From Blakeslea trispora (Eukaryota; Mucoromycota; Mucoromycetes; Mucorales; Choanephoraceae): a stretch of DNA of 64,000 nt. This document shows, piece by piece, positions 11,332 to 23,944 of this stretch (its first letter is position 1; the number at the start of each line of letters is the position of its first letter). Below the pieces are notes generated by a model. The model was not told where the DNA came from and ran no database searches. It saw only the letters and a list, made by a program, of their open reading frames with translations. The stretch is taken from positions 558,001 to 622,000 of the forward strand of contig JAIWNE010000004.1 of the NCBI GenBank assembly GCA_025331445.1, written 5' to 3'. The translations under genes were made by a program, and so were the position numbers.

Positions 11332-12039
11332 TCAAGAGCCAAGAGAAGGTGGTATAGTCTGCATTGCCATGATGACAGGTAAAGTATCATGAGGAGGAGC
11401 ACTTGGTGTATAAGCAGGTGGTGGTGGTAATTGAGATGCTATCATCCTAGGTGAACATTGAACACAAGTAGGATCAGTAGAACTCAAACCTTGTATACTG
11501 TTACTGTCATCATCCACTATGGCTAGTTCTTTAGCAGTGGGTGCAGAAGGAGAAGGTATATGGGTGAATAAGGTTGGTTGGATGGTATCATAGCAACTGT
11601 AGTCAGGGTCTTCTGTTGCTTCGTTGATCAGAGGTGGTGCAGAGGATTCAGGTGAGATGGAACGATCTTCTAGGCTCATAAAGGTAGAGTTTTCATCCCG
11701 ATCATCTATCAATGCATGTCTCTTTGTTCTTTTTCGCATACGACTCAACAGGACAATCGTGGTGACGATAGCAATGACACCCAAACCTCCTACAAGACTC
11801 AGAATCATCACCATACGTTTCAATGCTTGTTGGTCACTTGCTAAACTGGCTTCTAGGTGACTGTTGTCTAGGTGACTAGGTAAAGGTTGTTGTATGGCTG
11901 TCAAGTGAAGGGTGGGTGTAGTAGAATAGACAGTTGTACAGACTGTCTTTGTTGTCTCATCACTTGAGTTTTCATAGATTCCATAGACAGACAACAAAAA
12001 GAAGATAAGGAGTAAGATGGGGAACAAGTGATTCCTCAT
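11332..12039 (-). CDS. Single-pass membrane protein with PPxY and PSAP motifs in its tail
   Basis: Intronless frame of 235 residues from the ATG at 12039. Residues 1-20 are a signal peptide (LFPILLLIFFLLSVYG). A short Ser/Thr-rich outside part follows, then one transmembrane helix (MVMILSLVGGLGVIAIVTTI) with a basic stop-transfer RMRKRTKR. The cytoplasmic tail is acidic and Ser/Pro-rich and carries PPPPAY (a PPxY motif, bound by WW domains of Rsp5/Nedd4 ligases) followed directly by PSAP (a motif bound by the Vps23/Tsg101 subunit of ESCRT-I). A role as a ubiquitin-ligase adaptor or sorted plasma-membrane protein is inferred from these motifs only. Confidence 0.7.
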   Translation of the reverse strand: MRNHLFPILLLIFFLLSVYGIYENSSDETTKTVCTTVYSTTPTLHLTAIQQPLPSHLDNSHLEASLASDQQALKRMVMILSLVGGLGVIAIVTTIVLLSRMRKRTKRHALIDDRDENSTFMSLEDRSISPESSAPPLINEATEDPDYSCYDTIQPTLFTHIPSPSAPTAKELAIVDDDSNSIQGLSSTDPTCVQCSPRMIASQLPPPPAYTPSAPPHDTLPVIMAMQTIPPSLGS

Positions 12040-12379
12040 TTGCTTTAAGGAGAAACAAAAAAAAAGCTGCTTATTTTTCTCTTTCGCCTTATTTGCTTTA
12101 CAGTTGATAAGTAAGAGAGAAAAAAAGGGTAGGAAAAACAAGATCAAATGACTCTTTTTTTTTTTTGTTTGTTTGTTTGGCTGTTTGATTTTGAAAGAGT
12201 TTGTTCGATTGAAGAATACATGAATAAAAAAAGCGTATATATAATAAATGACAACACCCTCTAAAGATGAGTGTAGAATGGTTTTATTTAACAAAAGAGA
12301 CATCTTTTTCTTTTCTAAAGTGATAGAAAATTGGTATCCTAATATACAGTTTGATCAAGCTTCTAAAGAAAGAAAGCAC
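12040..12379. other. Spacer between the membrane-protein gene and the first ADH gene
   Basis: AT-rich spacer. It contains the upstream region of the membrane-protein gene and the 3' flank of the ADH gene, both on the minus strand. GTTT repeats occur at about 12164-12185. The plus-strand open frame here runs antisense into the ADH gene and is not supported. Confidence 0.4.
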
Positions 12380-13616
12380 TTAGTTTTCCAAGACAAATCT
12401 GAATCTGGGCTTGCCAGCATTGAAATCTTCAAGAGCCTTGTTGACGTCGTTCATGGGAAGAACAGTGATCCAGGGACGAACGTTCTTTTCAGCAGCAAAA
12501 GCAAGCATTTCTTCGATTTCCTTGGGAGAACCAATGAGAGAACCACTGATGCTAACTTGAGTCATGATCAAGAGAAGAGGGTTGAGAGGAGGGAACTTCC
12601 AATCGGGAGCATTGACATTGATAAAGTGACCATTGGGTTGAATAAGAGTCAAGTACTTTTCCCCTAAAAAAAAACGAGAGAAAACAAGATGAGTTAAGAT
12701 GAAGGAGGTAAATGATAAGTGAAGAAAAAAAAACTTACAGGTAAAGTCAGAGCCACAACCAGTCAAAAGGATGTGAGTGAATTGACCTCGGTAAGCAGCA
12801 AGAGCCTTATCATCACTGGTGTTGACATATTCATCACAACCAAGCTGTGTAGCAGTCTCACGCTTTCTGTCACTGCTGGACATACCAACAACCTTGGCAC
12901 CCATAGCCTTGGCCCAGAGGATAGCATAGTGACCCAAACCGCCAATACCCATCACACCGACAACAGACTTTTCGTTGACATTAGTACGTCTCAAGGGAGC
13001 ATAAGTAGTGACACCAGCACAGAAGAAAGTGGCAGCAACTTCGTTGGGCAAGTTGTCAGGCACCTTGAAGGCAAAGCGGTAATCACCACGCCACTTGTCA
13101 GCATAACCACCATAAGTCTTATCACCACTAGGCCATTTTGAGTTATAGGTACCGGTATGCTTGGCACAGTTGTTTTCTTTACCAGCCTCACAACGGGCAC
13201 ATTCGTGACAAGAGTGACATTGAGCACCAACACCGGCACGGTCACCGACCTTCAAGTTGGTTACGTTCTTACCGACACGGGTGACAACACCAACAATTTC
13301 ATGACCAACGACACAAGGATAGTTGGTAGGACCCCAATGAGCTTCAAGAGTGTGAACCTAGAAGACAAGAAATGAGATACATGACATTTTGGCCCCCCCC
13401 ATTTTCTATAAACTTACATCACTACCACAGATACCACAGTGAGTAATGTTCATTTCAACACTGTCTTCATCCCATTGCTTAAGGGTCAATTCCATCTTTT
13501 GAAGAGGTTCGCCTAGACAGAAGCATTAAATTACAACTTTCTATAAAACAAGTTTTTTTTTCTTTACCCTTAGCGACACCAGCCCAGGCAGTGAAAGTGT
13601 TGTTTTCAGTAGACAT
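12380..13616 (-). CDS. NADP-type zinc alcohol dehydrogenase (ADH6/cinnamyl-ADH family), copy 1
   Basis: Medium-chain dehydrogenase that would reduce aldehydes to alcohols with NADPH, as in yeast Adh6/Adh7. ATG at 13616, four exons, stop at 12380. Visible motifs are HCGICGSDVH (catalytic zinc ligand), GHEIVGVV, a structural-zinc cysteine cluster (CHSCHECARCEAGKENNC), the Rossmann motif GIGGLGHYA, and SSSDRKR after it, which fits NADP(H) choice. The C-terminal exon reads SISGSLIGSPKEIEEML. Codon use is strongly biased, suggesting high expression. It is a tandem paralogue of the gene at 16529-17777, with stretches that are identical in DNA. Confidence 0.93.
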
Positions 13617-16528
13617 GTTTTTCCTTTTATAGTTTGTTCTTCTTTTAGAATAATAAACAATTGTCCCTGTTTTTTTTGTGGGGGTTTTTATACAAGAAAT
13701 CACAATGACTGAGATTGGATTGACTGAACTATTTTTGGGCAATTGACTTACGTATTTTGACTGCATCTGTTTTGATTCAAATTGAAACAGATAAATGGCC
13801 GCTTTATTGGATGAGTAATACAAAAGAACAAAGAAAATCTCGAGTTTTTTTTTTTGGTTTTTTCTCGAGAAAAAAATAAGCTTGTTTATTTGAGTGTGCT
13901 AAAGTGAGATGGTGTTCTTTCCGAAATATGTATTTTTTTTCTTCCTCCTTTCAAGGGACCAACGTTTCTTCACTGGAGAATTCAATAAAGTATATGCTTG
14001 AATTAGACCTGTTCTTTTTTAAAAATTGAAAGGCAGAAAGGGTTTAATCATTAATATGTTAAATTTGATCAAATCAAAAAGATGAAAAAAAAATTAAAGG
14101 CCAGTAAGAGACCGAGGAACAAAAAAAAAAAAGTTTCTATTTTACATGACGTATAAGAATACACGATCATCTTTGACTTTAGCTCAGTTCTCTCATTTTC
14201 TTACTAATCATTTTGCTATAGCATCAGATCAACTGCCTATTCTGTTTTGTTTTTTTGCAATACAGCCACAAGAATGAAAATAGTTTTAATGAAAACATAA
14301 CAAACAAGACAATGGTTGTATTGCCTTGAAGCTTTTAGGTCGCGCCACAAAGGTCAACATGGGGAGGGAAGTTCAATTGACTCAGTCATACACAGTGAAT
14401 TCAAGCTACATTGTGTTGGTCTGTTTGAGATTTATTCTCGAATAATATCTCTCTTGTCTCATTTGACACGTTTCGCAATCATTAAATCACGGATAGTTAA
14501 TCTACCTTCTTTGGATTAGTATTAAAAAAAACAAGATGAGGCAGATGTTTAACAGTTTTAGTGCTATAGACAACCTCATCCTAAGTGAGATAACATTGAC
14601 TGCTTTTCTACATAAACATGTCATATATCCTCTGGAGACCTTGTTCATTTCTACAAGACAGTCAACAAAAAAAAAAGAAGATACTAATAAACAGAAGTAT
14701 ACATCTTTGATATGTATATCCTGCTTTGTTAATGAGGTATCGAAATTAGTTTGTTTAGCAAAGATTACCGAGAAGGGAAGAAAAAAAAAGGGGGAGAGAA
14801 GAGTGCTACAGTTGAAAATCAACTCAGACTTTATGTCTTGAGGCAACTTTGACTCAAAGGGCAAAGTGATCAAGCATCCAAGAAAAAAGGGGGATTTCAT
14901 AAAAAGGAGAAATCAACACATCATCAGTATGACTACAGTGTAATTCCACACCTTCATAATCAGTAGAAAAGTGTGTGTACAAGTGATATTGTTATGAATA
15001 TCGAATTTCTAATGCCTCCATTTAGACAAAGAATGCCTTAAAAAGGAATTTAAAGATCACAAACAAGTGTCAAAAAAGAAAGTTTGCATCACATGGCATG
15101 AGTTACTCAAAGTTACACAGCAATACATAATACATCGTGGCAAAAGAAAAAAAAAAGGCGGGTTTTGATATTCATGTTGGTTATGCTGAATAATAGGGAC
15201 AAAGCTTGATAATTTGATTCAATGAAATATAAACAGTTTTTTTTTATTATCTGCGCTTCAATAAAGATTGAATAATAGAAAGCTTTTGTGTTGTAAAAGT
15301 CTCTTTTATGACAAGCATGTATACTCGTTGTGTGTCTACAGGGGAGCTCTATCAGACTATTTGCTCCAGGATCTTTTTCTCGAATTTTCTTTTTTTTTTT
15401 TTTAAAAAAAACAACAAAAGTCGAGAAGTTATCCCAGATGGACTCTCCACTCTCTTTTTTTTTTTTATTTGAGACAGTTGGAGAGATGAAGCGATTTAGA
15501 AGATTTCATATGGTGTAACTTGAGTTGAAATCACTTGTATAATTGTGTAATAATAATGCAATTCATGTCACAAATCCTTCATTTTGCTCTAATTTGAAAC
15601 TTTATAGTCTGGTGAATCTAAGGAATGAATCACTTATAAATGAAATTCAGTCAAACTACAAACTAGTTTGTGCAATACAGTAAGATTTTTGAGAGAGAAA
15701 AAAAAAGGTTTTCAATACTTTCAAGATTTGTCAGTTTATCATCGCTTTAGCTTTTGCTTTTAAGGTTTTTTTTTATTGCTTGCTTGCTCTGTTGACTCAG
15801 TGTAATTTAAATCAAAAAACAAAGGTTGGCTTACCTTTATTGTTTGAAATAGACGAAATGACAAGTATTGCTGACTTGAACATCTCGATTTAAAAACAGC
15901 CTCTAGTCTCTCTCTCTCTCTCTCTCTCTTTTCTTTATTGGCTTCTTTAAGAGTAACAAGAACTGACAATAAAAATTAGTTTTACATGGCTGGATGTATT
16001 ATGTTGGCCCTCAAAGCCAAAACAATCTTGCATTTCTATTTATTTTACCTTATTTTCAGTCTAAAAACAAAGTCATTTAATCAGATATCAAACTAGAGCC
16101 TTGCGTCTCATTCCTCATTCTAGCTTAGATCGATAAACGTATAAGAAAAGCAAACAATAGGAAAGACACTGATTTTCTCTTTTACCAAGATATATGATTA
16201 TGCCTTTTCTAGTAAAAACCTTCTCTATAAAAACAAAAAGCCAATTTAGGTGAAGGGCTCAAGTATGCATTTGACAGTAACATTTCTTCAAGAGAAATCT
16301 TTCTTTGTTTGAGATTGATAACAAGAACCAGCAAATTTTCTTTTCTTTGTGCATTCCTACATAATGCTCTAATTCTCAAAGCCAAACACCTGTTGTAGCT
16401 TTTGCATTTAGTCAAAAAGAAAGACAGAAAAAAGTGATCGTAAGTAAGGAATAATTTTTAATAAAAAACAGAACAAATTTCTATAGAGTAAAATAATGTA
16501 CAGTTGAGCATCTATGGTATAGAGTGTC
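13617..16528. other. Long AT-rich spacer between the two ADH genes
   Basis: About 2.9 kb with no gene I can support. It holds the promoter of ADH copy 1 at its left end and the 3' flank of copy 2 at its right end. Poly-A and poly-T runs are frequent, and a CT repeat lies at about 15906-15930. The frames at 14502-14900 overlap on both strands and look random. Confidence 0.4.
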
Positions 16529-17777
16529 TTAGTTCTTCAAGACGAATCTGAATCTGGGCTTGCCAGCATTGAAATCTTCAATAGCCTTGTTGACGTCGTC
16601 CATAGGGAGAACAGTGATCCAGGGACGAATGTTCTTTTCAGCAGCAAAAGCAAGCATTTCTTCGATTTCCTTGGGAGAACCAATGAGAGAACCGCTAATG
16701 TTGACTTGACCAAAGGTCAACACAAGGGGACTAAGAGGAGGGAACTTCCAGTCAGGCAAGTTTACGTTGAGGAAGTGACCGTTGGCACGGATGAGAGTGA
16801 GGTACTTTTCCCCTATTGGTTCATAAAAATGTTAAGATCCATCTAGACTAGTGCTTTTCAATTGAAGAAACTTACATGTGAAATCTTCACCACAACCAGT
16901 ACAGAGAATGTGAGTAAACTTATCCTTGTAAGCAGCAAGAGCCTCGTCGTCACTGGTGTTGACATATTCATCACAACCAAGTTGCATGGCAGTCTCACGC
17001 TTTCTGTCACTGCTAGACATACCAACAACCTTGGCACCCATAGCCTTGGCCCAGAGGATAGCATAGTGACCCAAACCGCCAATACCCATCACACCGACAA
17101 CAGACTTTTCGTTGACATTAGTACGTCTCAAGGGAGCATAAGTAGTGACACCAGCACAGAAGAAAGTGGCAGCAACTTCGTTGGGCAAGTTGTCAGGCAC
17201 CTTGAAGGCAAAGCGGTAATCACCACGCCACTTGTCAGCATAACCACCATAGGTCTTGTCTCCGTTATCCCACTTGGCATTGTAAGTACCACAGAATCCA
17301 GCACTACAGTTGTTTTCGTTGCCGTTCAAACAGTTTTGACACTTGTGACAAGAGTGACATTGAGCACCAACACCAGCACGGTCACCGACCTTCAAGTTGG
17401 TTACGTTCTTACCGACACGGGTGACAACACCAACAATTTCATGACCAACAACACAAGGATAATCAGTAGGACCCCAGTGACCTTCAAGAGTGTGGATCTA
17501 ATTCACCCCCAAAAAAAAAAGGACATCATCAATATACAAACTCTTGGTTGAAGCATATATAGTATACTTACATCACTACCACACATACCACAGTGAGTAA
17601 TATCCATTTCAACACTGTCTTCATCCCATTGCTTAAGGGTCAATTCCATCTTTTGGAGAGGTTGGCCTACGATGAAAGTCAAGTCAGTCTATTGTTTGCA
17701 TTACAATCAAAAAATATCAGTTCCTCACCCTTAGCGACACCAGCCCAGGCAGTGAAAGTGTTGTTTTCAGCAGACAT
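16529..17777 (-). CDS. NADP-type zinc alcohol dehydrogenase (ADH6/cinnamyl-ADH family), copy 2
   Basis: Same family, exon plan and motifs as copy 1: start ATG at 17777, stop at 16529, GIGGLGHYA Rossmann motif, and a structural-zinc segment CHSCHKCQNCLNGNENNC that differs from copy 1. Introns sit at matching places but their sequences have diverged, while 17020-17254 is identical in DNA to copy 1. Differences are concentrated around the structural zinc loop and the last exon. Substrate differences between the copies are possible but cannot be read from sequence. Confidence 0.93.
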
Positions 17778-20700
17778 AATTTTTTTTTGTTAAATTAAAA
17801 TAAAACTAGTTTTTTTTTTTTTGACAGGATTGGCATACATGGAAGGACTTTTATATGTTTTCAAGTAAACACGGAGCCTAAAAACGATCCTCTTAAACAC
17901 ATGCGGAACTGATTTCAACAGTTGCTATTTGATGTCAATCTATTCATTTAACGTAATTGATGTGCTACGGTGCCTTATTCTGTCTCTCATTCTATCTCCG
18001 ATGCTTTTGATGAATAATCAAACAAAAAGTAAGCCTGGCAAAAGAAACAAGCTGGACTAAAGGGTCTATAACTACTAAAGTAATGGCTGTTACTTTGCTA
18101 GTTGGGCGCTTTAGTACTATCAACCAACAAGATCATCTAAGTTTGTTCTCTTTTGCCCAAAGTCTTTTTTTTTTCTTTTAAAGTGTAATAATTGTCAGTT
18201 TTTGGTTCCTTTCCGATAGAAATGTTTCGAAATCTGAGTATTTCAATTAGAGACAATCAATGACTAATCCTCTTTGTCTCCCTTTCTTTTCCTACCATTT
18301 ACACTCTCTTCTTGAGCTGCTTAATGTTATTGCTTGTTGCTTGTTCTTTTCATGAAGCGAGGCATATCTAGTATACGAACAGCTTATATCTTGGTCTTGA
18401 CAGTATCAATTGTAGGACTTTTTTTTTTTCTTCATCATTGTAGCAATGAAGGGTCTTGTGACACATATTTTTCGGCTAAACATTTATGTTTTTAACGGAG
18501 ATCTACTCTTAATTACTTGGATATTAATTGGTGGACGTCATTTTTTTTTTATAAACGATCAGACAAATAAATGTGATTTATCTGATCCAAAAAAAAAAAA
18601 AAGTGTCACTTTAGCTAAACCTGCTTGAAAATCAACTGTTAGGAGGAGGAGGGGGAGGGAGTTTTGCTTTAGTTGGATGTGAAAATACTAATCAGTGCTT
18701 CTGAGTATGATTTCTCTTACCTGTACGTCTAGCTCTTTCCGGAGTTGCCACAAACGCACTAACACAATACTACTTGTACAAGAGAAACTCTTGGATTTGT
18801 ACTACTTAATAAGATTATTTAATATAGAAGACAATGGATTGTTATGTGGTAGCCGAATATCAAATTCAAAAAGCAACTTCTTTCTTATAAAGCAGAAAGG
18901 TAAAAACAAACCAATTCTGTTTAATTCGGGACCAGATGAATTCATCCAATTAAAATTGCTGCCATGAATATCCAATAATTCAGCTATCACCAAGGATACA
19001 TTTTTTTTCTTTACAGAGTAGCTTAAAAGCAGTCTCTTGTAAGGCAGAAGGTAGAAAAAGGATCATTTTCTTCCTGCAGTTATGCTTTTCATTTCTACCC
19101 CCATATCGTTTGCTCGAGAGGAGGGTTGACTACTAGTGTAGATTGCAGATAACTGTCTCCATAGAAAAAGATTGCACATTTGCTTGTTATCGAACATCTT
19201 GCATATTGTGACCTTTTTTTTCTTAAGAAGAGAGATTGAGTTTTGTGCCTCTCTTCAAGTTGGGTGTTGTGAGCCCTGAGGCTTCCGTAATTGATGAATC
19301 TTACTATCTAGCAGTACAAAAGCAGAAAAACAAATCGCATTTATTCAGATAAAAGCATTTGAGGCTATGTAATTATTTGAGCCTTTTCAACTTCACAAAA
19401 GCAAACATCATATGTTTTTTGCTTTTTTGAAATAGATTGACATTTTCGGACACAGCTCTTCCACTTATCTAGATAATAGACAAGATGACCAAAGATCCCA
19501 GGAACCGAGGATAACTAACTGCTATAGTTATAGAAAATCACAGTTTTTTTTTTTTGATTTCTTTCTATGACAGCAACACGTATATGCCCAAGTCATTTCT
19601 TTCTGGGTTGATACCCAAAAGTCTCTCTCTCTCTTTTTTTCTTTTTCTGCCAAATTCATTGTCCGTAATGCACCAAAGCTACATCTCTATCCATTCTACG
19701 TAAATGAAACTCCTGGCTGCATGCAGGTGTAGAACTTGTTTCTCGGTTAGATACACGTGGTTAGAGGCAAAAGCTAATTTCCGAAAATAGCTTCTCGGTT
19801 TCTTGTTTCATATCTCCAAAAGAATCGGTCAATAGCAGCATAGTAGTTTACTAAATCAATATATTTCTGTGTGCTTGTAAGCAAATAGATATGCATATAC
19901 ATATACTAACAATAAAGAGTTGTTCATAGGAAGGGGAAACCCCACAATTCTAATTTGGATAAAACTATCTTGGTACAAGAAAAAAGAAGAAGACAAAGCT
20001 TAATTGGCTCATATTGTCATAAAGCATAATGGACCATCTATGCCAACCACTTTGAGGGTTTCCTGCCTTTAGCACATTTGAAATCAAACGCGTGCGCACT
20101 TTGATCCAAAAATAATTGAAAATTGCTTAATTAACAAAAGTTTGATCCGACATTTTTTTTTTTTTTGTCTCTATGTGGTACCAATAGACAGTTTATGAGC
20201 CATTTCCAAGTGGGTTAATAAATTTCCCTAGAGTTGAAAGTAACTAGCAAGATGTTTTGACTACTAATTTAACCCCTTGTAGCGGGTGCTCAAAATAAAT
20301 GAAAGATAGCGAAAAAAAAAAAGAGGGAAGAGGATTCAAGCATAGGAAGAAGTGCAACAGAAAAAAAGAGCTTTGGCTCAAATCTTATGTTATACAGTTA
20401 CTATTGAAGGGTCAAGAATGTGAGTACAATTCATGTAGTAAAAAAAAAAAAAAGGGATCTCCATAGTGTTACTTGGTGTACAAAAACCCAATTATCAGGG
20501 GTGTGTAAGATGAGTGGATTACACATTCTTTTTTTCTAATCCTCAATTGACAGGTTTCAAATACGATTGGTTTCCGAGTCAGTGCGGCGCTTGAACTGTA
20601 TCTGACAAGATTGTATTGGAGATGAGCTAAAAATATACTAAACGAGAAACCAGAAATTATGGAAACATCAAACAACAGAAACATGAAGAGAAACAAGGTC

Positions 20701-21566
20701 CAAAAAAAAAAAAATTGTTTTCACTTTCCCTTAACTTTCATTTTTTTTCTTGTCCTTTTTTGGGGGGGTTATGACTATAGATCCTGGTACTCAGCATAGA
20801 TACACAAACGAAGAATACGATCAACCAGAGTCACATCATTTAGGCAGAATAAGGTATAACTCTTTGATTTATAATATGGATAGCGAGGGAAGAAAAAAGA
20901 GAGCCTATAGATGACAGAATGAAGAAAAGCATACACAGTACACAGAAAGCATCGTCATAAACCAACAATAGCAAATAGCTCATCTCTTTCTGTCGAAAGT
21001 ATAAAGGACAGGCAGTGCGAGTGTAAAGAGATCTCGAATGAAAAAGTCACCTTTTGTAGATCACAAAGGCAACAAATAGCTCGAGATAAAAAAAAAGGGT
21101 TTGGCTAGAGATGAGTTATTGACTACTTGGTTGTTCTGGATCACTACTTTGCTTGTTGTGACAGTATTAAGCTTTCTTAAACAGAGAGCTGTAAATGATT
21201 TTTTATTTTTTTTTTTGGTACCAGCCACTGCCCTGGTTACAGCTTGAAAATATTTTTTTCTCTTTTTTTTTTTTCTCTTTCTCGTTCTATCCCTTTCTCT
21301 CTTCTTTCGTTTTTTCTTTTCTTTTCGCTCTCTTTCTTTCTGACCTTCTATTTTTTTTTTTGCTTTTAGCTCTTATCATATAACAAGTGTTTCCGAAGGT
21401 CAAAAGCCCTATCATCATACAGAGCAACAACACTCGGCTTTAATGCCTATTTCGACACATCAATACACAATTAAAACGGCAATAGAATCATCCCCGCAAA
21501 GGTTTGTTGTGTTTCGTTTCACTTGACACTGTTTTTGACATGTTACTTTTTAAAAGTAGAATCATC
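17778..21566. other. Long intergenic region, no gene recognised
   Basis: About 3.8 kb of AT-rich sequence with homopolymers and a G-rich patch (18639-18661). All open frames are short and unremarkable. The left end is the ADH copy 2 promoter. The right end, with a dense T/C-rich tract at about 21195-21365, is the upstream region of the NDT80-type regulator. I see no tRNA, transposon end or long repeat. Confidence 0.4.
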
Positions 21567-23168
21567 ATGTCTTCTCAACCAACCACTCCTCAACCTACTT
21601 CAAATTCCCCTCACTTTGACCATCATGATCATACACCCGCCATAAGCAACGGCGCACCTACTAGCTATCCATCTTCTCCTTCCGTTGGCATAGATGTTCA
21701 ACAAAAATATGGTAGCAACAACTTAGCCAAGCCAAATACTTCCACTTCTTATACTCCTTCTCCTATAGCTGTTCATCCTAGCCGCAAAGAATCACTTGTG
21801 AATGATACTTGTCCTTCATTTGGACCCACTGAATATGGTCATAATATCATCTCTATGGATAGACATACAACGTAAGTTGAACAAAAGAACTCAAGCAAGT
21901 CCAGGATATTAATATTCTCTTTCTACAAGTATCGATGTTCGTCTCCACACAAAGATTGACCGTGGCTTCTTTTTGGCTGATAGTGATTGGACTTGTTATC
22001 GCCGAAACTACTTTCAAGTGAGTGGTTCATTTTCTTTAGAAGGTGTAGGTATATTGTATGAAGGCCAAGACCTTCCTTGTTTGGGTAAGGATCCTCAAAC
22101 TGGCCAACTTGAAGAAATTCAGTGCTTCATGTTGGGCGTTTGTGCACGTCTGTCTGATTGTGAGAAGCCTATTCAATTGATCCAACATACACCTAAGCGT
22201 GACAAAGGACCTCAGACAACACCCACACCCAAAATGATTCGCCCTGGAGGAAATGTCGGATTCAGTGCAGTTGGCTCAAGTCAGTCCGTTGTCACTTTTG
22301 AGCGACTTCAGTTCAAGACAGCCACAGCTAACAATGGCAAACGCAGAGCTGCACAACAATACTATGTCATCATTGTCGAGTTGCTGGCCAAGCTTCGTAA
22401 TGGCACTACAATTGCAGTGGCTACTTCCAAATCAGCTCCTTTAGTTGTGCGTGGTAGAAGTCCCGGTCATTACGCTGAATCAGATGCCAGTAGTCCAGGC
22501 CATGCTCGTTCTTCTCGTTCTAGCTTAGGTGGCGGTGCAGCCAGTGTAATGCACCATACACCCAGTGCTGCTGCTCATCATCATCATCCTTATGCACGTC
22601 CTGCTACTGTTACCACCAATAGCTATCCTAGTACACCAGGTGGCACAAACGTTTCCAATGCTGGTACACCCACAGCTACACATAGCCCTGCCACTGCTGC
22701 TGCCGCTACTGCTGCTGCTGCTGGAAATGGTATGTTTCAACCTACTACTGAGTACATGCCATACGAATATCATGGTGTTGCCTATACCAATTACCATATG
22801 CCACCTCCACCTCCACCCATCACACACTCTCATTCATATCCCGGTACACCCAATGTACCTATGATGCAACAAGCACAGCAACATCATTATTTGCCTCACA
22901 CTACTCATGATCGTACTGCTCATCAGAACGCTTCTTCTGAAGCAGCATACCCAAGCCATCCTGAACATATCAATCATAATGGTCATCCTGCTACTCACCC
23001 CCCATCCAATGAGTATGACTACCCTAATTCAGTGAAGAATGACTATGACTATCAACATCATGTCAAGGATAATCAACAACAACAACATCCATCATCTCAA
23101 CCTCAAACTCCACAGACCAGCTCACCTTACTACTGGCAAAGACAAGGCAACACAGGTCATGAGGAACC

Positions 23169-23243
<75 letters not shown>

Positions 23244-23752
23244 TCACCACCATCAACAAACACAAGACAGCTGGAATAGAATTAGAATGGCTTCTAGTGC
23301 AAGTGGACATTCAAGTGTAGATAACTCACAACACAACTCACCTTACATGAGTCACCCTCAACCTCAGCAATCGTCAGATCATCCCTATTATTCTCATCAG
23401 CCTCCTCCACCTCCACCTCCTCAAGCACAATATGGCCATCATCCCGCCTACAGTCATCATCATCCATTGACTCAAAAGTAAGTTGAAAGAGAAAGAAAAG
23501 AAGAATAGATTGAACTGATGGTATTTTAGCTTGCCTCCTCCTAGCCCCTCTAATGCAGGTCCTGATCATTACTCTGCTTATCATCAACCTCAACATTATG
23601 ATTGGCAACCTCGTCCTGTTCATACAAAGATGCCTATGTATTCTTATGAAGCTGATAGAAGACCTCATGAATACGAAAGACCCCATCAAACACCTCCACC
23701 CCAACAGTCTGGTCCTTCCTCTCCTTCTAAAGAAGCTCCAGCAAAACAATAA
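21567..23752 (+). CDS. NDT80/PhoG-type transcription factor with poly-Q tract (VIB-1/XprG-like)
   Basis: DNA-binding regulator of the NDT80/PhoG family, whose fungal members control meiosis, nutrient-stress secretion or heterokaryon death. Exons are 21567-21871, 21930-23477 and 23530-23752. Exon 1 is a Ser/Thr/Pro-rich leader. The DNA-binding domain begins at the second exon: VRLHTKIDRGFF, FQVSGSF, then VTFERLQFKTATANNGKRRA, QQYYVIIVELLA and the closing VVRGRSPGHY. The rest is low complexity: His, Ala, Pro and Gln runs, including 24 uninterrupted CAA codons at 23170-23241. Another in-frame ATG lies at 21540. The 5' region is very long and pyrimidine-rich, which suits a regulated gene. Confidence 0.9.
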
Positions 23753-23944
23753 TAGTAATAATTTGATAATCACCTTATTTATTTGTTTAAATACAATAAT
23801 GCACATCCATTTTACATAGCTTTGACACACACACACTTTTCAGTAAATTTCACCTGTATTAATTTCATTAAAAAAACAATGCTTCAAATAAGGGGGTTTT
23901 TTTTTTGATATTATAAAGAGTAGAGTATAAAATGTATCATAAGC

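Noticed and set aside
12248..12667. Plus-strand frame of 139 codons
   Set aside because: It is antisense to the well-supported ADH exon; the tandem ADH gene produces a comparable antisense frame at 16862-17551, so these are shadows of biased codons.
22525..22833. Minus-strand Ser/Gly/Cys-rich frame
   Set aside because: Mirror of the low-complexity NDT80 coding region.
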